Assembly (NCBI GenBank): GCA_023101725.1
Contig: JALJCO010003910.1
Coordinates: 1-64,000 of the forward strand
Length of the DNA stretch: 64,000 bases
Direction: 5' to 3'
Source: Atherinomorus stipes
Taxonomy: Eukaryota; Chordata; Actinopteri; Atheriniformes; Atherinidae
Shown: in pieces, positions 21,665-33,717 of the stretch
Layout of the letters: every line of letters begins with the position of its first letter
Position numbering within the stretch: the first letter of the stretch is position 1
The notes under the pieces: model-generated
What the model was told of the DNA's origin: nothing
The model's input: only the letters and a program-made list of their open reading frames with translations
Databases searched by the model: none
Translations under genes and position numbers: made by a program

Positions 21665-23290
21665 ATTAGACTAAACCAGTAAGTGGGACACTGGAAAGAA
21701 AAAAAAAAATTAGCTGAGCTGTTGCATTTCTTTGCTCTGCCTTGGTGCAAGCCAGTGTATTGATATCCAGTTGCTGGCAAGTGACACAGTGCTGTAAAGC
21801 AAAATGCAAAGCTCTAGGGTGGGAAAAAAGTTGTGAAGTGCACTTTCTCTGCCCAGGGACACTTAATCAAAGAAAAACCTGCAATTAGGCTGCACAGTTT
21901 AACACCGTTGCATCACAGCGAGAAGGTTCATCACTGGAATAAGTGGGTGTAGAAAACAGATAGATGGAGTTCTGTTATTACTTTGATAACCATCAAAGTT
22001 TTGATTGTTATTCAGCTCTAGATATAATAAATGCTTTTTACCTCATGCTCATCTCACAGTAAAAACGATAAAAATGTCTCACAGTCATCAGTTTGACTCT
22101 TTGAACTTGATGAAAAAGGCACACTCGATATAAAGTTGAACGTTTTTACCAATGAAAACAGCCTCAGAGGGCTTCTGACTGTGATTTAATGAGAGGGAAA
22201 ATACCAACACTTCTTAACAGAGTGCTGCTCACTTGTGCTTGGTCTTTTCCCCTCTCTGCCTCAGATAACATGAGAGGGATAAACAGAGATCAAAGGCAAT
22301 GAGAGAATAACTGACTCATTATACATTCGGCCCCAACCTTCTGCTGGAGAGTCCTCCAACACACATATGTACAGTAGATGAAACGATATGTAGAATTTGA
22401 TTTTATTATCAAACTTTTGCAGTCTGAGATGCAACTACATCTCAAACCTAAAAGAAAGTTTTACCTTTTTTTCAGGAGAATTTAAAAATATTCAGTTTTT
22501 GGGAATAGTACAGTGTGCAGGCAACATGTTTTCCAGACTCATTTGACAAGTAAACAGAATCTCTGTTTTATCAGAAATATTCAGTGATGACTACTGTAAA
22601 TATCACCCTTCTTTTTGACAACTGCCAGTGTATCAATTTTCCCAGTGCCCAATAAGCTACGGCTGCAGTCTCCGTAACTCTGTTTAAACAGGTTTCTCAT
22701 CTTCTCCTGCTGCAAATCTCACATCTGAAAAAAAATAAATCACAAGCTCTCAGTAGTCTCCAGTGCAGAAAACCAGTTCATTGTGCTTTCATTTTCATGC
22801 CTTCGCTAATAGCAGAGCAATGGAGTAATCCAAGTCACAGCCTTCTTAAATGCTCTGGACCTTTAGTAAAAAAGTCCAGAGCATTGGTGGACAGAAATGG
22901 AGCAGAGTCCGCTCTGTACCCTACCTTACCCTGAATAAAACTCTATCGGAAACTAGCAGAGGGCTTGGAATAGACTTTCAGTCCATCTTTTAGCTGAAAA
23001 GTCCAAATAACTGTGCACTGAAGGTATAGGCCCAATATTGCACGTCGTACATTACAAATTCCCGCCTCCCTCCAAAGTCCCATCCTCTCCCCCTTCCTGA
23101 CCTCTCATACTCCTGATGCTTGAAGTGAGAAGGTGAAGGTAGCGACAGAGGAGCACCACGACTGAAACAGACCAATGGAGTCAGATTAAGAGGCACTGGT
23201 AAGTGAACACTTAAACAACAGTAATATACTGTATGAATTCAAATGCAGTATAAAGTCACTTTGGTAGTCTGACCATTAGTTATCATCGTG
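21665..23290. other. Gene-free stretch with one perfect short hairpin
   Basis: Nothing coding was recognised. At 22849-22860 and 22874-22885 there is a perfect 12-bp inverted repeat around AATGCTCTGGAC with a 13-base loop. It is too short for a microRNA precursor. Confidence 0.4.
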
Positions 23291-24632
23291 TCATACCATT
23301 AGGTGGACAACCCCCATTCTGACATTCCTCCATTCTGACATGGGTCCCCAACTATCGAAATGGCAACACTTAAATTTCTGCCAAACTTCTTATCATTCCG
23401 ACACTTTTTCATCCTATAGTCGGAATAGTGGTACTTTAAAAAAAACAAAACAAAACAAAACATCCCACCATTCCTACAATTCCTTTAAAAGCCTACCCCC
23501 TACTCTTCAGATTTTTATTTGCTTTTAAAGTAGACTGACTCCACAACCTCACAAACCAACCTAATAATCTGCTATTAAAATCTCCTGAAACAGGAAATAT
23601 CGTAGGTCTGCATGTGTTAATGTAACTCATGCCGGTCTGAAATATGTTCGACTCATGCGTGAATCTCAGGGATCACTGACTGTAAGCAGAAATACAGTGT
23701 CAGCCACCGTCACAGCAACCAGCTGGAAGCGGAGTCTCCACAGAGCTGTGCGTCTTCATGCATGCTGGCATCATAATGCAACATTAATAATTGCAATTAC
23801 AGATACAAATGATGGCGCTGCAGTCGACACCTGAATTCACTGACTAATTCCAGCAAAAACATATCACCTGGTCCAGAGGTGACCATCATTAACATGCAGA
23901 GACTGAGAGTAACTGAGGTGTCCGCTCCATGTGCAAAAAGTTGGAATAAGTTGGTTCCTTCTATTCTAAACTACTGTATTATTCTCTGGTGACTACAGGT
24001 CAGGACAACTGAAGCATGCATCTGATTACATACTGTACAGTAAGTAGCTTCTTTCTGTCACTGACTGCTGGTGAGTGTCGGTGCAATTGATTGACACGCG
24101 TAGTGGTTTGGCTCTCGAAAAACGAAGAATGTCTAAACAGTTTCAGCTTGTTTTGCTCCATTTATTGCATTCACACATAAGCACAAATCAATCAATCGAA
24201 AAGAAAACAGTGTTCGTCTATGTTTGTCACTACTTTTTGTGTAATACACAAAGCTGTTTGAATATAACCAGTTTGCTTTTGGGGGGCGTCTTGAAATTTA
24301 CCACAGACTCATGACATTGTGGGGATTTGTTGGTATCCTACACACCTGTTACACGCACACACTGGATTTATAGAGAAATAGTAACAACACAGCCATTATA
24401 GGTGGATCCTTAGGGTGTATTTATTGCAGAGGCAAAACGCCCAATCAGGGTTTCTTCATCACCGTTTGCAGTTCATCACTGGACAGCAGAGTCAGTGACT
24501 CTTAACATGTTTCCTTCAATGGAAAGCCTTCTATGAATGGTGGGAGGTTTGCGTGTTGGAATTGCGGTATTTTGGAATGGTGGTATGTCAGAATGTCAGA
24601 ATGCCGGCATGACAGAATGTAACCATACCATG
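23291..24632. mobile_element. Unclassified element bounded by CATTCTGACAT repeats
   Basis: Near the left end CATTCTGACAT occurs twice (about 23315-23342). Near the right end the reverse complement ATGTCAGAATG occurs, with a variant (about 24585-24620). The repeated motifs in opposite orientation 1.3 kb apart suggest inverted subterminal repeats of a DNA transposon. Outer ends are uncertain and no protein was recognised. Confidence 0.4.
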
Positions 24633-24692
24633 ATTATAATTTTAGCATCGCCTGTTTGTTTATAGTCAAATGAGTATCCTTTCAGCAGAAGT

Positions 24693-25642
24693 TAGAGATG
24701 TCCTGATGCCACTGCTTTGCCGACCAAGTACAATGATGAGTGCTTGCATTTGAGTACTTGCCAATACTGAGTACCGATCCAAGTACCTTTTTAATCGGGA
24801 TGAGAGGCGATTCTTTGGGGGTTTTTTTTGGTTTGGTTATCTGTGTTAAATAAAGAGAAGCATCTCTGCATGCTCAGGTGTGATGCGGGCATGTTGCTGC
24901 CCGGTTGCTACGACATCCTCCTTAGAGCAGAAGTAAAAGCTTACAATTAGTGGTTAGAAGCTTATAAACAGCTTCTGATGCAGCTGTGGTTTGCTGTATG
25001 TTAGCAATACATTGTCATAATTTTACATATTCAAACTTATAACAGCTCAACAAAAATATACGTGGAAAGTAAAGGAAACAGAACTAGCAGTAAACTTATA
25101 ACAGACAAAGTGAATTCTGAATGAAATGTCCGAAACTGTATGTATTTAGGCCTATGTATGAGGGGGTACCGCAGCTCCGGTGGGAGTGAAGGAGAGAGGA
25201 AAAACGGGTCCGCTCCAACTGCCGCCAACGTTTTGAAAAGTATCCCAGAAACATGACTAATGTTTTGTAACAAAACATTGGTGAAATGAAGGAGTTAGTG
25301 GCAGATAGTGCGCAGTTGCCCCATCACTTCCATTATATTGGACATCTGCTGATCTGGAGTGGATCTAAATATCTCCCGAAGGAATTCAAGTTGCACTAAA
25401 ACTGTCTGGGTGAGTAAATGAACATATTTCATGCTAGAAAATAGGTCCAGATTGAAAGAAACCAAACTTCCCCTTTAAAGAGTATTTTTCTGCCAGCATG
25501 GCGGCGTAAACGCAGCGAGTCACGCAACGTTCAGGATTGGGTGCTGTCATGAGCGAGTATTTCACAAGTACCAGTACAGCAAAACAGGCCGGTATCGATG
25601 CGAGTACAGATACAGTACTGTCATTGGTATCGGACATCCCTG
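24693..25642. mobile_element. hAT-type non-autonomous element with 8-bp target duplication
   Basis: Ends read TAGAGATGTCCTGATGCC and, reversed, CAGGGATGTCCGATACC. The flanks GCAGAAGT (24685-24692) and GCAGAAAT (25643-25650) match at 7 of 8 bases, the hAT signature. Several GTACCGAT/GAGTACAGATAC motifs lie inside both ends. No transposase was found in the 950-bp element. Confidence 0.85.
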
Positions 25643-26056
25643 GCAGAAATCATACATATTTTCATGGAAAACTGCTGGTGTAACATCCTAACCCTGTAAA
25701 GTTTGTCATTAAATTAGGAGCAGATGCAACTGTTGTTTCCAGGCTAACTTTGTTGAGTCACTTTTTTGCCAGCTAACAGTAGCTAAATATACCCCAAGTT
25801 CAAACGTTTACATTCTTATTTTCTTATGTCTTTATTTAATATAATCACAAGGCAAAACACTATGATGACGAATGGTGACAGATGACTGATTCAAATCTCT
25901 GCAAATTGTGATTTGAATCAAATGATTGGACAGATCTCGACACAAGACCAGCATAGCGCTTTCTTCTTGTCCACACGTCTTTTTCCATTTACATATTTCA
26001 CCACAAAGCCAAAGTGTTCCCAAAAAGAAGATTTTAACAATGGAAGAGGGTCTTCA
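25643..26056. other. Gene-free stretch, nothing recognised
   Basis: AT-rich DNA between elements, with no support for coding. Confidence 0.4.
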
Positions 26057-27714
26057 AGGCTATGTTCACACTGCAGGTCTTAATTCTCAATTCCTATTTA
26101 TTGACATAAAAACAATTGGTTTGTGTGGTCGCTTACACTATCATTTACATGCAATCTCCATCAGACTTCTGGGTGAACTGTACACGGTTCTAAGGTGACC
26201 TGCATGTGCACACTGTTAAAAAAATCTGTAATATCACAGATTTTTTTCTGTGATATTTAACATTTTTCCCTTATTTTTCAAAAATCCTGAAAATAATGAT
26301 AAAATTATGGAAATAGGCTGTGAATTTACAAGTTTTACATGAAATATAATATAAAGCCTGTAACTGTAAAAAGACACAAAGTTTCCTTTTTTTTTTTTCA
26401 AGAAGATGCCATTTCATTTCACATAAGAAAGAATGTTAAAATACATTTTCAATGTATTTCCTGATAAAAATTTCTTCTTAGCAAAAGAAAAATGTTTTTG
26501 GTAATTTCATGTATTTACACTAAAAAGAGTATCTGTGCTGATATTAAAGACTTCTTTACATTGATCTAACTTAATTATTTTCGTTTGGGGATTATTATTA
26601 TTACTATTTTAGTCAAGTCAACTTAAAAACCCCTCTCTCTAATCTGAAACATGTTTTTACTTTCACTCAAACTAAATTTATTAAGTTGTTTCAGCTTAAC
26701 ATACATGAACAACAAAGGGGGCGGGGCTACTTTCAAAACACAACATATCAGGACCACAAAGGCTCATGGGAAAAGCAAATTCAACAGAAATGACCCTCTT
26801 ATGATTGTTATCCTATAAATTTGAGTTAGGTGTTTACTGCCTTTGTAATGTTCACATTCAGAAGAAGTTGCTGAGAAAGTCTGTTAAGTTTGGATGTTAA
26901 ATTTGCACCATGAGTTTGAAGGACAGTTCAAGGAGATAAACTCATCATCATATCTGTTAATATTTAGTGTCCAGTACAGAACCAACATCATATATTAGGA
27001 AATTGTGTTGCTGTTGTATCACAGACTCTGGATTTACTCATGGTGCAAACTCTACTTGTGTAAATTTGCACTAAAAACATGCAGCAGTGGCTGTCTTTGG
27101 ACCAGCCAATAGAGACTTTGCTCCCTGACGGGTCGGCAACAGTAATATTAACAGTTTTTACCGTATGTCTAGGTGACTTTCTTGTTATTATACATCTTAA
27201 CGTCCTTCAATAAACCTTAAAAGGCCCCCCCCCCCAAAAAAAGACCCCACAAAGGTTTCATGTAAAAGCAAAGTTATAAGCTGTATTTTTATCATGAAAA
27301 TTACTGTATTTTTATGAGAAAGTTTTTTTCTGTAATTTTACGGTATTTTTCTGGCGCCCCAGCTGCCAGAATATTACCATTTTTTTTAGTTTTTTTTTTT
27401 TTTTTTTTTTACAGTGCAGGAGAAAGCATAACACATGCATGCGTATGCACATTTCTCACTCACGTTCACACACTGAGCTGCCTGGACCACACATGTAAGT
27501 TATCCTACGACACATTCATAAGTTTCAAAGTTGATGTGCAATCAGAGGCAGAAAAAAATGATTTAACGCTGTTGAGTCCATTGTTTATATTCTATGTCCC
27601 GTCTCCTCTGGTGACTTGTGCTGTTCACACTATCAGAAACAAATCAGATATGGGTCACATTTGAGTAAAAAAATCGGATTCAGGTCATATTTAACTGCAG
27701 TGTGAACGTAGCCC
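26057..27714. mobile_element. DNA transposon with inverted ends, host of a CACTA-like insertion
   Basis: The left end GGCTATGTTCACACTGCAG and the reversed right end GGCTACGTTCACACTGCAG differ by one base over 19. About 150 bases of the element remain left of the inner insertion and about 300 to its right. No duplication or transposase was read, so the superfamily is open. Confidence 0.7.
26211..27416. mobile_element. CACTA/EnSpm-like MITE inside the previous element
   Basis: The left end reads CACTGTTAAAAAAATCTGTA and the right end finishes TTTACAGTG, giving CACTGT termini as in fish EnSpm non-autonomous elements. CA follows the right end and precedes the left, a possible 2-bp duplication. 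Both sides contain CTGTAATTTTACGG-like subterminal motifs. The interior is AT-rich and non-coding. Confidence 0.6.
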
Positions 27715-30213
27715 ACGATCTAACTTCTCCTTAAATCTCCTGCTATCCTGAAGCTGTTCGTTTATGGAGGACGTGTGTGGCAACAGTGCAACGCAGTTAC
27801 ACTCTTCCATTCTTTGGTATGCCTCTGTTATGTTTTGAATAGTCCATACCCAAAAATCTGAGTACGGGTACATGTACTGTGAGGCCCCTAGCAACACTTC
27901 AGATAATTCTTCACTCTTTTTCAGTGGTAATCACGTAAAAAACTATTTCATGGCAGCCATGTCTTTCACAAAGTGACACTTTGTGCCCCTGAGCATTTCA
28001 AGCAAGCTGAATTTCTTGACAATGATGATAATGATGGATATAAAGGTTCTTGATAGCTTGCTTCCTGCTGTTAATCTGAGCCTTTTAATATTCTTTTATC
28101 TACTTGTATCTGCTCTCCTCAGTTCATATCCAGGATGTTCTTTCTTATAATAACGTTCCTTCTCTCATCCCTAACTTGAATCTCTTCCTTGTGTTTGGCT
28201 TCAGAATGTGAGACAGATGTGAGGAAGGACTCATCAGGGTTTCCTTGCTCTAAGCTTCTCCAGAGACATCATCTCTGTCTGTCTTCACTGGTTGCTTTCA
28301 CAGTTGCAGGTTTCTCCATCGTGGCAAAGAAGCAAAAATATCAGGAAGAAAGGAAAAATCTAACTGTCCTTTTATCCCTGAATTTACTTTTCACTCGCTC
28401 TTTCACTCCGTCTTTTCAGAGTTTCTTCTCACTTTCTTGTCTCCAGTTTTCTCTGTCATTTTACGGCTTATTTCCAATTCTTGGACTAGAAAATTAAAGC
28501 TGAAATGGAGAAAAACAAGCTCAGAAATTTATCAGTGTGCATGCTTACATCAGGAGCTTTCAGTTTACTCCATCTCATGACAAGCCTTCATAAAAAGTTT
28601 TTTTTTTTTTTTCTTTTTAACAAGTCATAGTCTTTGCCTCAGCTTCTCCATGTTGGAAGAGAAGACCTTCTTCCTTGGAGATGTGTCCATTTACACTCAA
28701 GCTAAGCAACAACTATCGACTGAGAAGGAATGTTTGATATTGTCAAATACACCAGAGAGGAATTTGTGCTGACTTTAAGGATTTTAAAGACAAAAAATGA
28801 ACTTCCAATATATCTAAATACAGATGGGACTGACAGTTTGTTACAGGAAAGCAAAAATCTTGGCAAAATATATGAGTGCAAAGATATGAAAAAAAAAAAA
28901 AAAAATCAGGAGAAATTACTTACAAATTAACATCAGGCATTGTGGTGAGTTACTTTGGCGGATTCCTACGCTGATTCCCAAAACACTTTATTTCAAACTC
29001 CTCCGAATGCTGCACATACACTGAATGCAGCTGTGTCCAAGGATGCAAATCACAGACAGACAAGTGGAGGGTTGGACACACACTTACTTCTAATCAGCTG
29101 ACTCTACTGTTGCTAGGTAACTTGGCAAACTGGGTTACTACATGTGGAACATATTTGCATAAATCTCACATTGGTGTTCATACTCCACAAGGAAGAGACA
29201 GAGATTGAATGGCTGACCGAATGACGGAGTACTGCCGCCTGAAGGAATCAGTAAGGCTGATCAGCCCCCCCCCCCACGTTGCGACAATGCTAGAAATGCA
29301 ACTTGACTTATTTGTGAGTGTTTAGTTGGAAATGTTTGACATGAAAATGGAGGGATATTTGAAATGCAAATACAGTGTATTTGCAAAATGTATATGTGTA
29401 TTTGCATAATATATGTACTGTATGCATGTGTGTGGCAGCTTTTGTTGGTGCTTTGATGTAGGATTGTCATTTACAATACCCCTGGGGGCAAAGCCGAAAC
29501 AGGGTTAGCGAACATATTTCCTTTTCTTTCGTTTTATTCTTTTGACTTCTCAGAATTATCCATATTTCACCTTCTTTCTTCCATCTTTCTCTCTTAATCT
29601 CTTCAAATCTTATTAGAGATAATTCGTATTGATGGTTTATGTGCAACATTCAGTCTGCAGAACATATGGAAGAGGCTTAACACTTTACCTCATTAAGGTG
29701 CCCCCGAACATAAAAACCAAACAAACATAAACCTTAACTATATAATGCAGTTCAAAGATGGGCTTCGCTTGTTATGCAACATATTGCACAGCTTAATAGT
29801 TGGATGGATTTCTTACATGCATGCAAGTTCATAAAAACACAAAAATATATCTCATCTGGAAAGATGCAACGGTGCAAACAGGTGTGAAGTGGCAGGCGGA
29901 GAAAACACGGTTTTCTTGTAGAGGGAGTGTGTGTATTTTTTACTGTGCTATCTTGTTACAGTAGACTGAACAGTACCATTACCATCAAAAACACATACGC
30001 ATACACACCAGAGCTCTACCAGGTAAACGCACAGACTTTGCCAGGTATTTTTGTAACTGAAGAGTTTCCAGGTAATTTTAACATTTACTTCTTTACCTTA
30101 AACTTAAAATAGAATAGAAGGATAGCCAAGCTAGTGCTGGGATGCATCTCTCTATATCAAGTTCTTTTCTTATCTTGTAGAAACTAAAGATAATTCAAAG
30201 TAAGGTGAGTAAG
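27715..30213. other. Gene-free stretch, nothing recognised
   Basis: AT-rich DNA with scattered homopolymers. Short open frames here show no domain. Confidence 0.4.
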
Positions 30214-30275
30214 TTTATTTATTTGAGCACTTTAGAAAGAGTCCCAAAGTGCTTCACAGGGAAACGGCATTAAAA
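30214..30275 (-). mobile_element. Possible LINE/SINE 3' tail
   Basis: On the minus strand the segment reads GTGAAGCACTTTGGGACTC, then a TAAATAAA end, a form seen at the 3' ends of several fish retroposons. It is short and degenerate. Confidence 0.4.
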
Positions 30276-30699
30276 ATAAAAAAAAAGATCAGATATTTAG
30301 ACGTAAGTACAAGCCTGAACTTCACACTTTTATCTAAAGTACCATTTTGACAATGATTTATTCATTATTTATTTGATTTGTTTGCTATGGATCTGTGTTA
30401 AATTGTTCATTTAAATGTTTAATTAAAATGTTAAACAATAGTAACTGTATTTTTTTTTGTGATGAAAAAAAATGATGGATAAAAATACATTTTCATGAAA
30501 AAAAATACTGAATAAAAAGTTTCTTACCAACACACAAGTCATCATAATAGCTAAATTTAATCAAAACAGAGGCTCAGAAAGAAACTAAATAAACAAGTAG
30601 TGGGTAGCCAGATCTCACTAGTCTGATAGGGCACTGGTTTGCATGATGGTAGATGCTAAAATCAGCATGCTAACATGCAGAGACACTACTTGCTGACAT

Positions 30700-30701
<2 letters not shown>

Positions 30702-30730
<29 letters not shown>
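30702..30730. repeat. Poly(A) run, about 29 bases
   Basis: Uninterrupted A run. It may be the tail of a lost retroposon, but nothing upstream is recognisable. Confidence 0.9.
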
Positions 30731-30732
<2 letters not shown>

Positions 30733-31240
30733 TAAAGAGAGAGAGAATACAGTAAGCAACTATTTTAAAATACACCATTTCTGCTTAATAAGTACACAAG
30801 TTCAAGGGAATTTGAATCAAGCTGAACTTAAATAGAATAGCTAAAGGAGAGTGCTTTAAACAGAAAATAATAAGAAATAAAGTTTTTCATTTAACATGAA
30901 TGCATGCAATCCTACCATGGTTAAAGCTGAAATTAGAGCTGAACGATTAATCACATTTGCGATTAAATTGCAATTTTAATCAGCACAATTTTGTAATCGC
31001 GCCATCATGCGATTTTCCCACATCATCTTGTCACGTGAAGTAAGCAGTGTAAGTGGCCCAGAATCAGCTCCCTGAAGTTACCAGAGCAACGGCGTCAGAA
31101 TCAAAATGCTATATTGAGGAGTATGCATTAGGGATGCAGGATAAAATCGGCCCCCAATCGGTATCGGCCTATATCGGCTTTAAAATTGATTATCGGACAT
31201 CGGCCACCCCACCGATATTTAACTGATGTTTAAACGATCA

Positions 31241-32206
31241 GGGCCCGGTTGTTCAATTCTCAGTTATTTTAACTACTGGTTAACCCCTAACGGTCCGTTA
31301 AATCCTTCACCTGCCGTTAGCTAACCGACCGTTAAATATGCGTTGTTCAAAGCATGGTTAGTCATGCTGTCAGCTAACGGCACTGTCAAAGTTAACCATG
31401 TGGTTAGCGTCACCGGTTAGCACCAATGTAGCTCACAATTCCCCATTTTGTTTACTTCTGGTATTGAAAAAAGTAATGTTTAAATCTGTGTCTTCCTTAT
31501 TGCTGTGAGGGAGACACGGGGTGCCGACTCTCACTTTATTTTCCCCAATGTGAACAGAGTTGCTGTTAGCCAAAACACACTCTTCCTCATCCCCCAGTCT
31601 CTCTATCCTTTTCCATTCTCTTCACACTCTTGCACCCCCTAGCCCATCCGGCCTCACAGTACAGCAAACCCCCAGTAACAGAACACACAGGACACAAAAA
31701 GTATTGATAAGCAAACGATCCCTTTCACGTCAAGGAAAAAAAAGAGCCAGAAATTTCTCTGCTGATGAAGAAAATGTCATTCAGATCATAGAAGCAAGAT
31801 ATTAATCTTTCTAAATAGTCAGTCCATGTCCACAGTTAGCTGCACACTCCAAATCGACTTGCAAAGGATTACATAGACCTGAATGCATTCTTTCCCGAAG
31901 TGGTGCGCAGCTCTTTGTTAGAATAATCCCCGATGTCAAAATCAAGGCCAAAATAAACGCTGTCCTTCCTTCTCTGAACTGGCATCATGAATGCAACGTT
32001 AGCAACAAACGGCATAATGAGAGATAACCACACTGTTAAAACTTTAGCGACGGTCCTTAGGTATGTTAACTTTAACATCAAGATAACACATGGTTAAAGT
32101 TAACTGAGTTTTGAACAACAAGAAAACCGGACAATTAAAGTTTACGGTCGGTTAAATGTATTTAACGGCTGATTAAAAAATAACCGTGTTTTGAACAACT
32201 GGGCTC
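31241..32206. mobile_element. Third-level nested element, Harbinger-like, with Myb-like fragment
   Basis: The left end GGGCCCGGTTGTTCAA and the reversed right end GAGCCCAGTTGTTCAA match at 14 of 16 bases, with repeated CGGTTAAA/TTAACGG motifs just inside. A plus-strand frame ending at 31805 includes KKRARNFSADEENVIQIIEA, which resembles the start of a PIF/Harbinger Myb-like protein. I read no clean 3-bp duplication. Confidence 0.65.
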
Positions 32207-32295
32207 AGGCTGCTGTCTCTATGTCTAAAAAACCCCCAAACTTCTTCCTCTTCTTCATAAACTTCTTTTTTACAGACTTTAAAACTTCTAAAGAC

Positions 32296-32557
32296 TAGGT
32301 GTGGGAAAAAATATCGATACAATGACATATCGCGCTATTTTTATATGCTGATATCATATTAACATTTAAAAACGCAGTATCGATCTATTTCACTAATGAA
32401 TTCTCGTGAGAATTTACGAAATATTATGAGAGCTTGCAACAGAACGATGAAATCTTGCGAGATTTTGTTAGTAAAATAGATCGATACCGCGTTTTTTAAA
32501 TATCGATGTGATATCGGCTTTTGAAAATATTGTGATATTTCAGTTTTCCCACCCCTA
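32296..32557. mobile_element. Short foldback MITE in the same stack
   Basis: Ends are TAGGTGTGGGAAAA and, reversed, TAGGGGTGGGAAAA. The interior is itself palindromic: the block around CGCAGTATCGATCTATTT near 32372 pairs with AAATAGATCGATACCGCG near 32474. No target duplication is evident. It lies inside the second-level element, beside the third-level one. Confidence 0.7.
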
Positions 32558-33717
32558 TTTTTCAAAGTGTGGGAAACAGATAACAAAACTGCTATTTGAA
32601 ATGACTGCTTATTTTTTTCAGCTTTAATATCAGTATTGATATTAGTTATCGCTCACATGAGTTTTAAAATATCGGCATATCGGATACCGGCCAAAATTCC
32701 AATATCGTGCATCCTTAGTATCTGTGATTAACTCCAACTCGTTGGTTTCACTTTCGAACTCCGCAGCTCCGTCACAGTGTAAACTAATATCAATCCCCCA
32801 TCCATCTGCTTTGAAACCAGTGTGGGGCTCTATTTATTCATACATTAATGCATGCTTTGTATTATAGGGTGACAAAACGCCCACTTTTACCTGGACATGT
32901 CGTTCTTTTGAGAGGTAGAAAATGTGCCATGCTTTCCAAAATTGTCTGGGAAGGAGCCACAGTGCAGAGAGGCCAGAGTTTACCTGGTAAATACGCCACC
33001 TGCTGTCGGCCGCACAGGAATTCCCAGACAACGAGAGCGCACTGTAACCTATGTATGTGCAAGTAAGTTTTGGGAGTTTGTGTCAAACTCTCTCAGATCT
33101 GATTTTTTCCCATGAAGGATGCAAAGCTATTTAAACTTTCCTGGAGAAATTTCATCTCTATCACTTTCTTCGCAGTTTTGCAAAAAAACTCAGACGAGGT
33201 GAAAACGAGGTTCATGCTTTGACTGATGGTTTTGATGGTTTGGGGAAGAAGAAAATGCAGAAACATAAATGTAAATAAAAAAAAAAAATCCATTTTTATA
33301 TTGGTATAGAAATGGGAAGCTCAGTGCAAGTTGGAAAGCGACAACTGTTCTGTTCTGCATAAACACGGCCTTCTTTTTTCCTTCCTTCTTTCCTACCCAG
33401 AAAGACACTTGGTCGAAATTTATCTTCTCCACCCCACAAAAAGTGGACAGAATACCACAGTATTCTTTCCAAACACTTGGCCCTAAACTTTGAGATCTTT
33501 TTGCTTCAAGTTCTTGCCTTCGAGAAGGATTCATTGGTTTAATCATGTTTTTGTTACACTGAACTGATTGCTTCCCTGTATTTTATGGGGAAATACTGCA
33601 TAGCACATGGAAAAAAATAAATTAAAAAAATAACATTTTAAATTGCAATTGCAATATTAGTGAAAAAAAAAATCGCAGTTAGATTTTTTTCAGCCATCAT
33701 TCAGCCCTAGCTGAAAT

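Larger units (their letters stand above)
31129..32717. mobile_element. Second-level nested element, hAT-like ends
   Basis: Ends read TAGGGATGCAGGATA and, reversed, TAAGGATGCACGATA, both followed by TATCGG-rich subterminal sequence. This matches a widespread fish hAT MITE type. The flanks GTATGCAT and GTATCTGT agree at 5 of 8 bases, so the target duplication is weak. Confidence 0.7.
30934..33709. mobile_element. hAT element with perfect 8-bp target duplication, carrying nested insertions
   Basis: The left end reads TAGAGCTGAACGATTAATC and the right end, reversed, TAGGGCTGAATGATGG. The flanks are identical: GCTGAAAT at 30926-30933 and again at 33710-33717, diagnostic of hAT insertion. The ends are rich in GCGATT/AATCGC motifs. 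At least three other inverted-end segments lie inside. The remaining internal sequence (31020-31128 and 32718-33640) contains no clear transposase, so this copy is non-autonomous. Confidence 0.9.
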
